Both the position numbers and the translations under genes were made by a program. Positions 1-5,526 of a stretch of 8,280 nucleotides of DNA are shown piece by piece. A model generated the notes under the pieces. It was not told the origin of the DNA. It searched no databases and was given only the letters and a program-made list of their open reading frames with translations. The first letter of the stretch is position 1, and every line of letters begins with the position of its first letter. The stretch spans positions 1 to 8,280 of the forward strand of contig JAKBQO010000059.1 in the NCBI GenBank assembly GCA_021835185.1, given 5' to 3'. Origin of the DNA: Thermoplasmata archaeon (GTDB lineage: Archaea > Thermoplasmatota > Thermoplasmata > Thermoplasmatales > Thermoplasmataceae).

Positions 1-206
1 CGATCAACCTCTTCGTTTTTTCTCTGCAAGTCTTCGTATACCTTTATTGCGCCAAAAAGGGCGTTTGCATCAGAATCTTCAGGGTCAACAGAAATCAGCT
101 TAAGTGCTGCATTATAGCATTCGCCATATCCCGTAACGGGTCCATCCACCCCGGCCTTTATGCCGTAATCGTTGTCACGGTCCACATTCAATACAAGAGT
201 TGCCAT
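1..206 (-). CDS. DUF373 family protein, N-terminal part (runs off the left edge)
   Basis: The gene starts with ATG at 206 and reads leftward to the window edge without a stop, giving 68 codons. The visible protein begins MATLVLNVDRDNDYG, then has KAGVDGPVTG and a DPEDSDANALFGAIKVYE stretch. The order 'LV..VDRDND.G.KAG...P..G', then 'A..L...DPEDSD.NA.F.A.K.Y' is the signature start of the archaeal DUF373 family, whose full-length members carry several C-terminal membrane helices. Those helices lie outside the window, so membrane location is inferred from the family. No biochemical function is established. A TATA-like box lies about 32 nt upstream, so it probably has its own promoter despite following the winged-helix gene on the same strand. 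Confidence 0.88.
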   Translation of the reverse strand, partial: MATLVLNVDRDNDYGIKAGVDGPVTGYGECYNAALKLISVDPEDSDANALFGAIKVYEDLQRKNEEVD

Positions 207-234
207 ACAGTATAATTATAATAGGAAAAGCAAG

Positions 235-242
235 TATATAAG
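235..242 (-). promoter_or_regulatory. TATA-like box of the DUF373 gene
   Basis: On the minus strand this reads CTTATATA, centred about 32 nt upstream of the ATG at 206. With the usual archaeal spacing, transcription would start roughly 6-8 nt before the start codon, giving a very short leader. No Shine-Dalgarno-like sequence lies between them. Confidence 0.5.
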
Positions 243-260
243 TTTTATTACACTCAGATT

Positions 261-289
261 ATAAAAATAAATCTTAGTATTAAAATACT
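261..289 (-). terminator. possible T-rich terminator after the winged-helix gene
   Basis: Reading leftward past the stop at 329, the minus strand shows a perfect 14-bp palindrome AGTATT-TT-AATACT (276-289), followed by the T-rich run ATTTATTTTTAT. Archaeal terminators are often just T-rich, so this fits, but the palindrome is all A/T apart from its end pairs and may be chance in such DNA. Confidence 0.3.
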
Positions 290-328
290 TTTTCCTCAGA
301 AAATCCAGCAATATATCCTGTTTGATAA

Positions 329-544
329 TCATTTCAGTATAAAGTATCCTGCACTTTTTTGCCTTGCCACCCTTTTTACCATTTTTCCGTCCATGAGTTC
401 CTTAAGCCCGGAATTAACCAGCGCCTTTCCCAGGGCTACTTTTTTCATTATATCGTCGGCTGTTTTCATCTTCTCTTCAGATACGGCGCCCATTGCTTTC
501 AATGAACTGTATATTTTTTCTGCATTTCCTGATAATCCTACCAT
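329..544 (-). CDS. small winged-helix-like protein (71 aa), function unknown
   Basis: The ATG at 544 gives a 71-residue basic protein. It starts with a helix (residues 7-19, AEKIYSSLKAMGA), then a segment SEEKMKTADDIMKKV (22-36) and a probable recognition helix LGKALVNSGLKELMDGK (38-54). It ends with a strand-like wing, KMVKRVARQKSAGYFIL. The pattern 'A.EI...L..G..KR.....G.Y' is typical of compact winged-helix domains in archaeal regulators, so DNA binding is likely, but the target is unknown. It is a complete single-domain protein, not a fragment. A TATA-like box centred about 24 nt upstream of the ATG supports this start and a leaderless mRNA. It could instead be a ribosome- or RNA-associated wHTH protein, since such tiny stand-alone domains are not always transcription factors. 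Confidence 0.78.
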   Translation of the reverse strand: MVGLSGNAEKIYSSLKAMGAVSEEKMKTADDIMKKVALGKALVNSGLKELMDGKMVKRVARQKSAGYFILK

Positions 545-562
545 TTAAAACCCCTATTCCAT

Positions 563-573
563 ATTATATATAA
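563..573 (-). promoter_or_regulatory. TATA box of the winged-helix gene
   Basis: A TATATATA tract centred near 568 sits about 24 nt upstream of the ATG at 544, the spacing expected if transcription begins at the start codon. An AGGGG at 551-555 (minus strand) is only weakly Shine-Dalgarno-like. The surroundings (560-600) are almost purely A/T, so the exact box is uncertain. Confidence 0.5.
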
Positions 574-602
574 ATATATAAATATTATTAAATTAATAAT
601 TG

Positions 603-610
603 TTATAAAA
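603..610 (+). promoter_or_regulatory. TATA-like box of the MBL-fold hydrolase gene
   Basis: TTATAAAA, centred near 606, lies about 40 nt before the ATG at 647. It predicts a start site near 630 and a leader of about 15 nt. No Shine-Dalgarno sequence is seen in that leader. A second A/T-rich candidate (AAAAATAATACC, 615-626) would give a leaderless transcript instead. Confidence 0.4.
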
Positions 611-646
611 AGGCAAAAAATAATACCTGTAAGTTATTCACTATTT

Positions 647-1396
647 ATGCTGAACTTTTATATGCTGTCATCCGGTAGCAGGGGCAATTCGACTATAATA
701 TGGGATGAATATGATGCCATAATTATAGATTGCGGGATAAGCATGAAGAAATTCTCTGAGAAAACCTCACAATTTCAGATAGATGGGCTTGAAAAATCTA
801 TTTTTATCAGCCATGAGCATTCAGACCATTCTGCAGGTGCAAAGGCGATTTCCAGGAAACTCAAGGCTGACCTGTATTCCAGAAGCGGGACACTTGAAAA
901 GCTTCACCTGGAAAATTCTTATAGCATAAACGGCGAAGTTGCAATAGGGAATTTTACCGTTACCCCTGTGCATGTAAACCACGATGCTGTTGACCCTGTG
1001 GTTTACGTTATACGGAACAGGGGCGTGAAAATATCGGTGGTTTCTGACCTGGGAATAATGAATGATGAATTGCTTGATGAAATGAAAAATTCCAATATCA
1101 TGGCAATTGAAGCAAACCATGATCCGGAAATGCTTAAAAATGGGCCATATACAGAGGCACTTAAAAGGAGGATACGGAGTGACCACGGGCACCTGTCCAA
1201 TGAACAGTCTGCTGAGGCCATATACAGCTCCGCCTCAGATGGGACAAGCATTATCCTTACACACCTGAGTGAAAAGAACAACACTCCGGATATTGCAATT
1301 AATACTGTAAAAAGTTATCTGGCCAACAGGCATAAGGGGTATAAGTCCCTGGAAGCAGCATCACAGGAATTCGGCAGTACACTGTATAAATTATAG
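647..1396 (+). CDS. YycJ/WalJ-like metallo-beta-lactamase-fold hydrolase
   Basis: This 249-aa cytoplasmic protein has no signal peptide. It carries the metal-binding set of the metallo-beta-lactamase fold: HEHSDH (H56, H58, D60, H61), H112 in VNHDAVDP, D134 in VVSDLG, and H206 in LTHLSEKNNTP. The opening LSSGSRGNST (7-16), the EANHDPEML segment (155-163) and GHLSN (181-185) place it in the YycJ/WalJ subgroup rather than among glyoxalases or RNase J. Bacterial relatives have been linked to 5' exonuclease action in DNA repair, but the archaeal substrate is not known. The start gives an N-terminus matching the family. It is the first of three same-strand genes, 58 bp before the flavoprotein gene. 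That gene has its own TATA-like box, so a single operon is not certain. Confidence 0.87.
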   Translation: MLNFYMLSSGSRGNSTIIWDEYDAIIIDCGISMKKFSEKTSQFQIDGLEKSIFISHEHSDHSAGAKAISRKLKADLYSRSGTLEKLHLENSYSINGEVAIGNFTVTPVHVNHDAVDPVVYVIRNRGVKISVVSDLGIMNDELLDEMKNSNIMAIEANHDPEMLKNGPYTEALKRRIRSDHGHLSNEQSAEAIYSSASDGTSIILTHLSEKNNTPDIAINTVKSYLANRHKGYKSLEAASQEFGSTLYKL

Positions 1397-1426
1397 CCTG
1401 ATATACAAATTAGACCATACCAAAGT

Positions 1427-1436
1427 TTTTGTATAG
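1427..1436 (+). promoter_or_regulatory. TATA-like box of the ferredoxin reductase gene
   Basis: TTTTGTATAG is centred about 23 nt before the ATG at 1455, matching the leaderless spacing seen elsewhere in the window. A GGAG at 1450-1453 lies only 1 nt from the ATG, too close to work as a normal Shine-Dalgarno site. Confidence 0.5.
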
Positions 1437-1454
1437 TTTTTCAATCTGCGGAGT

Positions 1455-2453
1455 ATGGATGAATACGATCTTGTTATAATAGGGGCTGGACCTACTGGCC
1501 TCTTTGCTACTTTTCTGGCTGGCCTCAGAGATATAAAAAGTGTCACACTGGAAGCACTTGACTATACAGGAGGGCAGATACCTGAACTTTACCCGGAAAA
1601 GATGGTATATGATGTCCAGGGGATTCCAAAGATAAATGCTACGGAACTCAGGGATAAAATGTACGAACAGGCAAAACTTTTCGACGGTGAAATAAAGCTC
1701 AGTTCCAAGGTTACCGATATTATTCCGGATAATGATGAGTACATAATAGAAGTTAATGGTGTTAAAGAGTACAAATGCAAAGCTGTGCTTATAGCCACAG
1801 GCATAGGCGATTTCACACCCAGAAAAATTGGATGCCCGGGCGAAGATGAATTCAAGGGCAAGGGAGTTGATTATACTGTAAAGGATATAACCAAATTTAA
1901 AGACATGGTTGTAGCTATTGTTGGTGGAGGGGATTCTGCACTGGATTATGCAGATGAGCTTTCAGGCACAGCAAAAAAGGTCTATGTTTTACATCACAGC
2001 GAGAAATTCAAGGCCGCGGAAAAAACACTGGATGCGGTGATGAACAATAAAGGCATATCGCTTATGATGAATACCTCCGTAACAGAAATAAAGGGCGACT
2101 CAAAAATACGGGAAATATCTACTATAAATGAAAAAGACAAAACCACCGGAAGTATAAAAGTTGATGCACTTGTCATTGCCATAGGGCATGTTGGAAAAGC
2201 AAATGTCTTTAAATCTGTAAATATAGAAACAAGCAAAAACGGCAGAACCATTCTGGTAAACAATGAGTTCCAGACAAATTTAAAGGGCATCTATGCAGTA
2301 GGTGATGGGGCCACGGCAGCGGGAGAACCTGTACACCCTATAATAGCGATTGATGGTGCAAATGCTTATATTGCAATCAACTTTATCAAAAAATACCTGA
2401 CTCCAAATGCAACAATGTTTGGCGGGCATAGCTCCAGCCTTAACATTAAATAG
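1455..2453 (+). CDS. thioredoxin-reductase-like ferredoxin--NAD(P)+ reductase (FNR type 2)
   Basis: This 332-aa flavoprotein would move electrons between NAD(P)H and a small carrier such as ferredoxin. The FAD-binding Rossmann motif is at the N-terminus (VIIGAGPTGLF, 7-17), followed by GGQIPELYPEK (39-49). A second nucleotide-binding motif, VGGGDSALD (156-164), and the C-terminal FAD motif IYAVGDGA (279-286) follow. The redox-active CxxC of true thioredoxin reductases is missing, and the C-terminal tail ends in GGHSSSL as in YumC-type ferredoxin reductases, which decides the call. One oddity is that the usual HRRDxFRA motif after the second Rossmann fold reads HHSEKFKA (180-187). The arginines that normally hold the NADP 2'-phosphate are therefore replaced, and NADH or another donor is possible. 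The next gene, dph2, begins 21 bp downstream. Dph2 is an Fe-S enzyme that needs reducing electrons, so a functional link is conceivable but unproven. Confidence 0.85.
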   Translation: MDEYDLVIIGAGPTGLFATFLAGLRDIKSVTLEALDYTGGQIPELYPEKMVYDVQGIPKINATELRDKMYEQAKLFDGEIKLSSKVTDIIPDNDEYIIEVNGVKEYKCKAVLIATGIGDFTPRKIGCPGEDEFKGKGVDYTVKDITKFKDMVVAIVGGGDSALDYADELSGTAKKVYVLHHSEKFKAAEKTLDAVMNNKGISLMMNTSVTEIKGDSKIREISTINEKDKTTGSIKVDALVIAIGHVGKANVFKSVNIETSKNGRTILVNNEFQTNLKGIYAVGDGATAAGEPVHPIIAIDGANAYIAINFIKKYLTPNATMFGGHSSSLNIK

Positions 2454-2474
2454 GCATAAAACGATATGCAGTAA

Positions 2475-3479
2475 ATGGAAGTTGACGATGCAATAATAAG
2501 ATTACGGGAGATGAAGGCTTCAAAGATATTGCTCCAGATACCGGACGGTTTGAAGCCTGAATCTTTCAACCTTTTCAATAAATTTTCAAAGGAATTTAAT
2601 GTAATAATAAGCTCACAATCATTTTATGGTGCGTGTGACATAGGAAATATGGAAGTGTACAGGGATGTTGACTGCATAGTCCAGTTCGGCCATTCTGAAA
2701 TACCCAATATCAAATACACAAAACCCATTCTATTCATAGAATACTTCTACAAGCAGATAGAGCTTGATGATGATATATTTTCCATACTGGCTGAAAATCT
2801 TGTAAAAAATGTAGGGCTCCTTTCATCCGTGCAGTATTATAAGGAAATGGAGTATGTAAATGGCAAATTAAAGGAACTGGGATATAATGTAATAGTGGGA
2901 AATGTGGATGGAAGGATGAAATACCCAGGCCAGGTTCTGGGTTGCAATTTCAGTGCCGCACATTCAATAGCTGCTAAAGTGGATGCATACCTGCTTGTCA
3001 GTACCGGCTTATTCCACGGAATAGGTGCACAGCTATCCACAGATAAACCTGTATACATACTGGATCTGAATAACCGGTCTATCAGAAATATACAGCCAGA
3101 TATAGATAAATTTCTCAGAAAAAGGTATGCGAGAATAGAACCGGCAATAGATGCAAAGAAATTTGCCATAGTTATTGACACAAAAATAGGGCAATACAGA
3201 AAAAAACTTGCATACAGCATATACAACAGGGTAAAAGGCATGGGGCGTGATGCCATAATCGTAACAGCAGACAATATAAATCCGGTAGATTTCCAGAACC
3301 TTATGTGTGATGCTGTTGTATTCACAGGATGCCCGAGGGTATCTATAGACGATGAGGATAAATTCAGCATGCCTGTATTGACGCCAATAGAATTCGAACA
3401 GTTATTCGGGTTTAAAAGCAATAATAAATATATAATGGACGAAATAGTGGGTGTTGATTCCTACTCCCCTATAAGATAA
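2475..3479 (+). CDS. dph2: diphthamide synthase Dph2 (3-amino-3-carboxypropyl transfer to EF2 histidine)
   Basis: Dph2 carries out the first step of diphthamide synthesis. Its 4Fe-4S cluster cleaves S-adenosylmethionine unconventionally and the 3-amino-3-carboxypropyl radical is added to a histidine of elongation factor 2. The 334-aa length is usual for archaeal Dph2. The three cluster cysteines, one per domain repeat, are present: C54 (FYGACDIGNME), C157 (GQVLGCNFSAA) and C286 (VFTGCPRVSIDDE). The opening LLQIPDGLKP and the segment VDCIVQFGHSEIP (65-77) are also typical. Archaeal Dph2 acts as a homodimer. The gene follows the ferredoxin-reductase gene by 21 bp with no clear promoter of its own, so the two are probably co-transcribed. 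Its last 19 bp overlap the end of the convergent methylthiotransferase gene. Confidence 0.93.
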   Translation: MEVDDAIIRLREMKASKILLQIPDGLKPESFNLFNKFSKEFNVIISSQSFYGACDIGNMEVYRDVDCIVQFGHSEIPNIKYTKPILFIEYFYKQIELDDDIFSILAENLVKNVGLLSSVQYYKEMEYVNGKLKELGYNVIVGNVDGRMKYPGQVLGCNFSAAHSIAAKVDAYLLVSTGLFHGIGAQLSTDKPVYILDLNNRSIRNIQPDIDKFLRKRYARIEPAIDAKKFAIVIDTKIGQYRKKLAYSIYNRVKGMGRDAIIVTADNINPVDFQNLMCDAVVFTGCPRVSIDDEDKFSMPVLTPIEFEQLFGFKSNNKYIMDEIVGVDSYSPIR

Positions 3480-4663
3480 TTGGACCCATGGGAGACAATG
3501 GTGCATTTAATTTCTGAATATTTTTCATAGTTTCCTTTCAATACAACTGGCCTGTAATTTATATCCCTTCCGACCATTGTTCCATTTTTCCCCTTTTCAG
3601 TAATCAAAACTTTTTCTTCCCTGCCAAGGTAACTATCAAGTTTTTTCTCCATCTGTTCCCTGTGCAATGATATGATTTCATTTGACCATTCCTTAAGCAG
3701 ATTGGAATTTAAAGGCGTTTTATTATAATCTTTAGTGTATGGCCGGGGCGAAAAGCGTGTAACGTTTATTATATCAGGGTTATATTTCTCCAGGAATTTC
3801 ATAGTTTTTTCGAAGCCTGCCCTGCTGTCATTATAGTATCCAAGTATTATATCTGTGGCTATGGACATATCTGGAAATGCGTCATGGAATTTCTGCCATA
3901 CTGCTTCCGCTTCCTCTATTGTGTATTCCCGGTTCATGGCAGAAAGTACATTATTTTCCGCGCTCTGCACAGGCAGGTGGAGAAATTTGAATACATTATC
4001 ATGCCTGTATGCATCCACAAGCTTATCCAGTATATCGTATGTATTTCTTGGCTCCAGCATTCCAACGCGGAGGTAGAAATCCCTGCCTATGGATGAAATT
4101 CTATTTACAAGTTCTGCAAGGTCTGTTCCTATGTCTTTTCCATATGCTGCAGTATCCAGTGAGGAAATCCTGATTTCCTTTATATTGCGGTCAAGTTCCA
4201 TATTTATCTGGTTTACAATTTTATCTATTCCCCTTGAAAGGAGTTTTCCCCTGGCTATATGTGATATGCAGAAATTGCAACTGCCTGTACATCCCTGGTT
4301 GATAGGTATTCCATCGTATATATCTGATTTTATTTCTATGCCATCCAGATCGCCCTCGTAAAAACTCCTGAATTCGCGTGGTTTTAATACCTGGACGTTA
4401 CCTGATTCTATCGTATTTCCGTTGACTGTTGCAAGGCATCCCAGAACCTGGACATTACCTGAAACCTTTGAAAGTGAGGATATGCGCTTTACCATTCTGT
4501 CTTCTGTATGCTTAATAACAACACAGGTGCCTATAAGGCTCAAATCTGCCTCCTCCGGGCTATTGACAATCTGGTTGTTTTCATCCTTAAGCAATTTGTT
4601 TAGGTAAAGTGAAGATTCGGATTTCTGTAAAGTGCATCCGTAGGATTCGAAATAAATTTTCAT
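3461..4663 (-). CDS. tRNA A37 methylthiotransferase, MiaB/CDKAL1-like (radical SAM)
   Basis: A 400-aa methylthiotransferase with the usual three parts. The N-terminal UPF0004 domain has cluster cysteines C10 (ESYGCTLQ), C47 (IGTCVV) and C76 (VLGCLA). The radical-SAM core has CxxxCxxC at C125/C129/C132 (GCTGSCNFC) followed by ARGKLLSR. A C-terminal TRAM domain (about 345-398) would bind RNA. Archaeal members of this branch convert t6A to ms2t6A at position 37 of ANN-decoding tRNAs; the substrate here is inferred from the branch. Oddities: the loop that normally reads GFPGET is GYYNDS (275-280), and the N-terminal YGCxxN motif has Q13 for Asn. The protein is otherwise complete, so this looks like lineage divergence rather than decay. 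The ATG at 4663 lies upstream of the conserved first motif, and the stop lies inside the end of dph2. Confidence 0.88.
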   Translation of the reverse strand: MKIYFESYGCTLQKSESSLYLNKLLKDENNQIVNSPEEADLSLIGTCVVIKHTEDRMVKRISSLSKVSGNVQVLGCLATVNGNTIESGNVQVLKPREFRSFYEGDLDGIEIKSDIYDGIPINQGCTGSCNFCISHIARGKLLSRGIDKIVNQINMELDRNIKEIRISSLDTAAYGKDIGTDLAELVNRISSIGRDFYLRVGMLEPRNTYDILDKLVDAYRHDNVFKFLHLPVQSAENNVLSAMNREYTIEEAEAVWQKFHDAFPDMSIATDIILGYYNDSRAGFEKTMKFLEKYNPDIINVTRFSPRPYTKDYNKTPLNSNLLKEWSNEIISLHREQMEKKLDSYLGREEKVLITEKGKNGTMVGRDINYRPVVLKGNYEKYSEIKCTIVSHGSNYLIGE

Positions 4664-4681
4664 GGATTTTAATTACAATTA

Positions 4682-4692
4682 CGTTAATAACG
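4682..4692 (-). promoter_or_regulatory. weak promoter / palindrome upstream of the methylthiotransferase gene
   Basis: The perfect inverted repeat CGTTA-A-TAACG sits 19-29 nt upstream of the ATG at 4663, where the TATA box of a leaderless gene is expected. On the minus strand the core is GTTATTAAC, a poor TATA match. It may be the promoter, an operator overlapping it, or chance. Confidence 0.25.
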
Positions 4693-4751
4693 ATTATTAT
4701 ATTTACTATGGCAGCTGTTGAATATCAGGTTGTTTAAATTTTCTGTATAGT

Positions 4752-4790
4752 TTTCCATTGGCAATAAAGGTTTCCAGAATATTTCCATTG
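4752..4790. repeat. two 9-bp direct repeats spaced 30 bp apart
   Basis: TTTCCATTG occurs at 4752-4760 and again at 4782-4790, exactly 30 bp (about three DNA turns) apart, with a partial third copy TTTCCA at 4771-4776. This arrangement would suit a protein binding one face of the helix between the two divergent genes. The copies are short and the DNA is A/T-rich, so chance is not excluded. Confidence 0.35.
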
Positions 4791-4893
4791 ATAATTAATA
4801 TAATTACTGAAGGAGCATTCAATGTGCATCATAATATGTTTCTTACTCAATAGGCGGGGGTAATGATTTATATATGGATATTTCTATACTGCC

Positions 4894-4947
4894 ATGCGAC
4901 ATTCTAAATTCGATAAGTGCCGAATTTTTTTAATAATTCTACTTTGA
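4894..4947 (+). other. possible 17-codon mini-ORF ahead of the Lrp-type gene
   Basis: The ATG at 4894 opens a 17-codon frame (MRHSKFDKCRIFLIILL) ending in TGA at 4945-4947. A TATA-like TTATATAT (4868-4875) lies about 22 nt upstream, close to the leaderless spacing seen for real genes here. It ends just where the Lrp-type gene's promoter begins. Nothing in the peptide is recognisable. It could be a translated leader or chance. Confidence 0.2.
4906..4931 (+). terminator. hairpin with T-tract upstream of the Lrp-type gene
   Basis: AAATTCG (4906-4912) pairs perfectly with CGAATTT (4921-4927) around an 8-nt loop, and the T-run continues to 4931. It looks like an intrinsic terminator but ends no known gene. 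It lies 15 bp before the BRE/TATA of the Lrp-type gene, so a regulator-binding dyad is an equally good reading. The rest of 4664-4980 shows no long ORF. Confidence 0.35.
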
Positions 4948-4960
4948 AAAAAGTTATATA
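4946..4960 (+). promoter_or_regulatory. BRE/TATA promoter of the Lrp-type regulator gene
   Basis: A purine-rich BRE-like GAAAAAAG (4946-4953) runs directly into TTATATA (4954-4960), centred 24 nt before the ATG at 4981. This is among the clearest archaeal promoters in the window, and it is nearly identical in layout to the one ahead of the isocitrate dehydrogenase gene. Confidence 0.65.
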
Positions 4961-4980
4961 TTGCTTTAAAATATAATTTT

Positions 4981-5520
4981 ATGACGAAAGAAAATAATAT
5001 GGAGAAGACCGAAGATAATAAAAATTATGAGTGTGACCTTTCTGTCCGATGGGGGCATATTGACCCATCTATTCTGCCATTTGATGACCTCGATAAGGAG
5101 ATTATGTGCTTTCTCCGTTATAATGCAAGAATGTCCAATGCCGAAATAGCTAAAATGTTGAATACAAGCGAAGCTACAGTAAGAAGAAGGATTAATGAGC
5201 TGGTGCGGAGGAAGATCATTACAGGATTCTCTGCACTTGTTGACCTGCATGCAATAGAAAATAGCATAAAGGTATGCATCAGGATAGACACTGAAGGAGA
5301 CAGGCTTGATGCAATAGCCGATTCACTGGCTGCAAATCCAAACGTATTATCACTTTACAGAAGGAGGGGACAGAATCAGTTACTTCTCCAGGGGCTTTTC
5401 CTGAATCTTGAAACAATACAGGAATTTGAAGATAGCCTTGCCAGGAAGGATGGAATAGTAAAATACGATACTATGGTGGTATCAAAGGCGTTTAAAAAAG
5501 ACCCCTGGGTAGGTATATAA
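4981..5520 (+). CDS. Lrp/AsnC family transcriptional regulator
   Basis: A 179-aa regulator in two parts. The DNA-binding part (about 36-85) starts with DDLDKEIMCFLRYNARMSNAE and has the helix-turn-helix NAEIAKMLNTSEATVRRRINEL (53-74), ending in the wing IITGFSALVD. A C-terminal ligand-binding/oligomerisation (RAM-type) domain with alternating strands and helices covers about 95-170. Family members sense amino acids or other small metabolites and often control their own gene or neighbours. An N-terminal extension of about 35 residues (acidic, then SVRWGHIDPSILPF) precedes the HTH and is longer than in typical Lrp proteins. The start at 4981 fits the TATA spacing for a leaderless mRNA; a second ATG at 4999 would remove six residues. 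It ends 6 bp from the end of the convergent aspartase gene, which makes amino acid metabolism a plausible target. Confidence 0.9.
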   Translation: MTKENNMEKTEDNKNYECDLSVRWGHIDPSILPFDDLDKEIMCFLRYNARMSNAEIAKMLNTSEATVRRRINELVRRKIITGFSALVDLHAIENSIKVCIRIDTEGDRLDAIADSLAANPNVLSLYRRRGQNQLLLQGLFLNLETIQEFEDSLARKDGIVKYDTMVVSKAFKKDPWVGI

Positions 5521-5526
5521 AAAAAA

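Noticed and set aside
821..1284. Minus-strand open frames inside the MBL-fold hydrolase gene
   Set aside because: They are antisense to a well-supported gene and have His/Cys/Ile-rich peptides with no motif.
1455..2453. Thioredoxin reductase
   Set aside because: The fold matches, but the redox CxxC is absent and the C-terminal extension is that of ferredoxin reductases.
2837..3421. 194-codon open frame on the minus strand inside dph2
   Set aside because: It lies fully antisense to a gene with all three Dph2 cluster cysteines. Its peptide is Ser/Leu-rich without any domain, typical of an antisense shadow.
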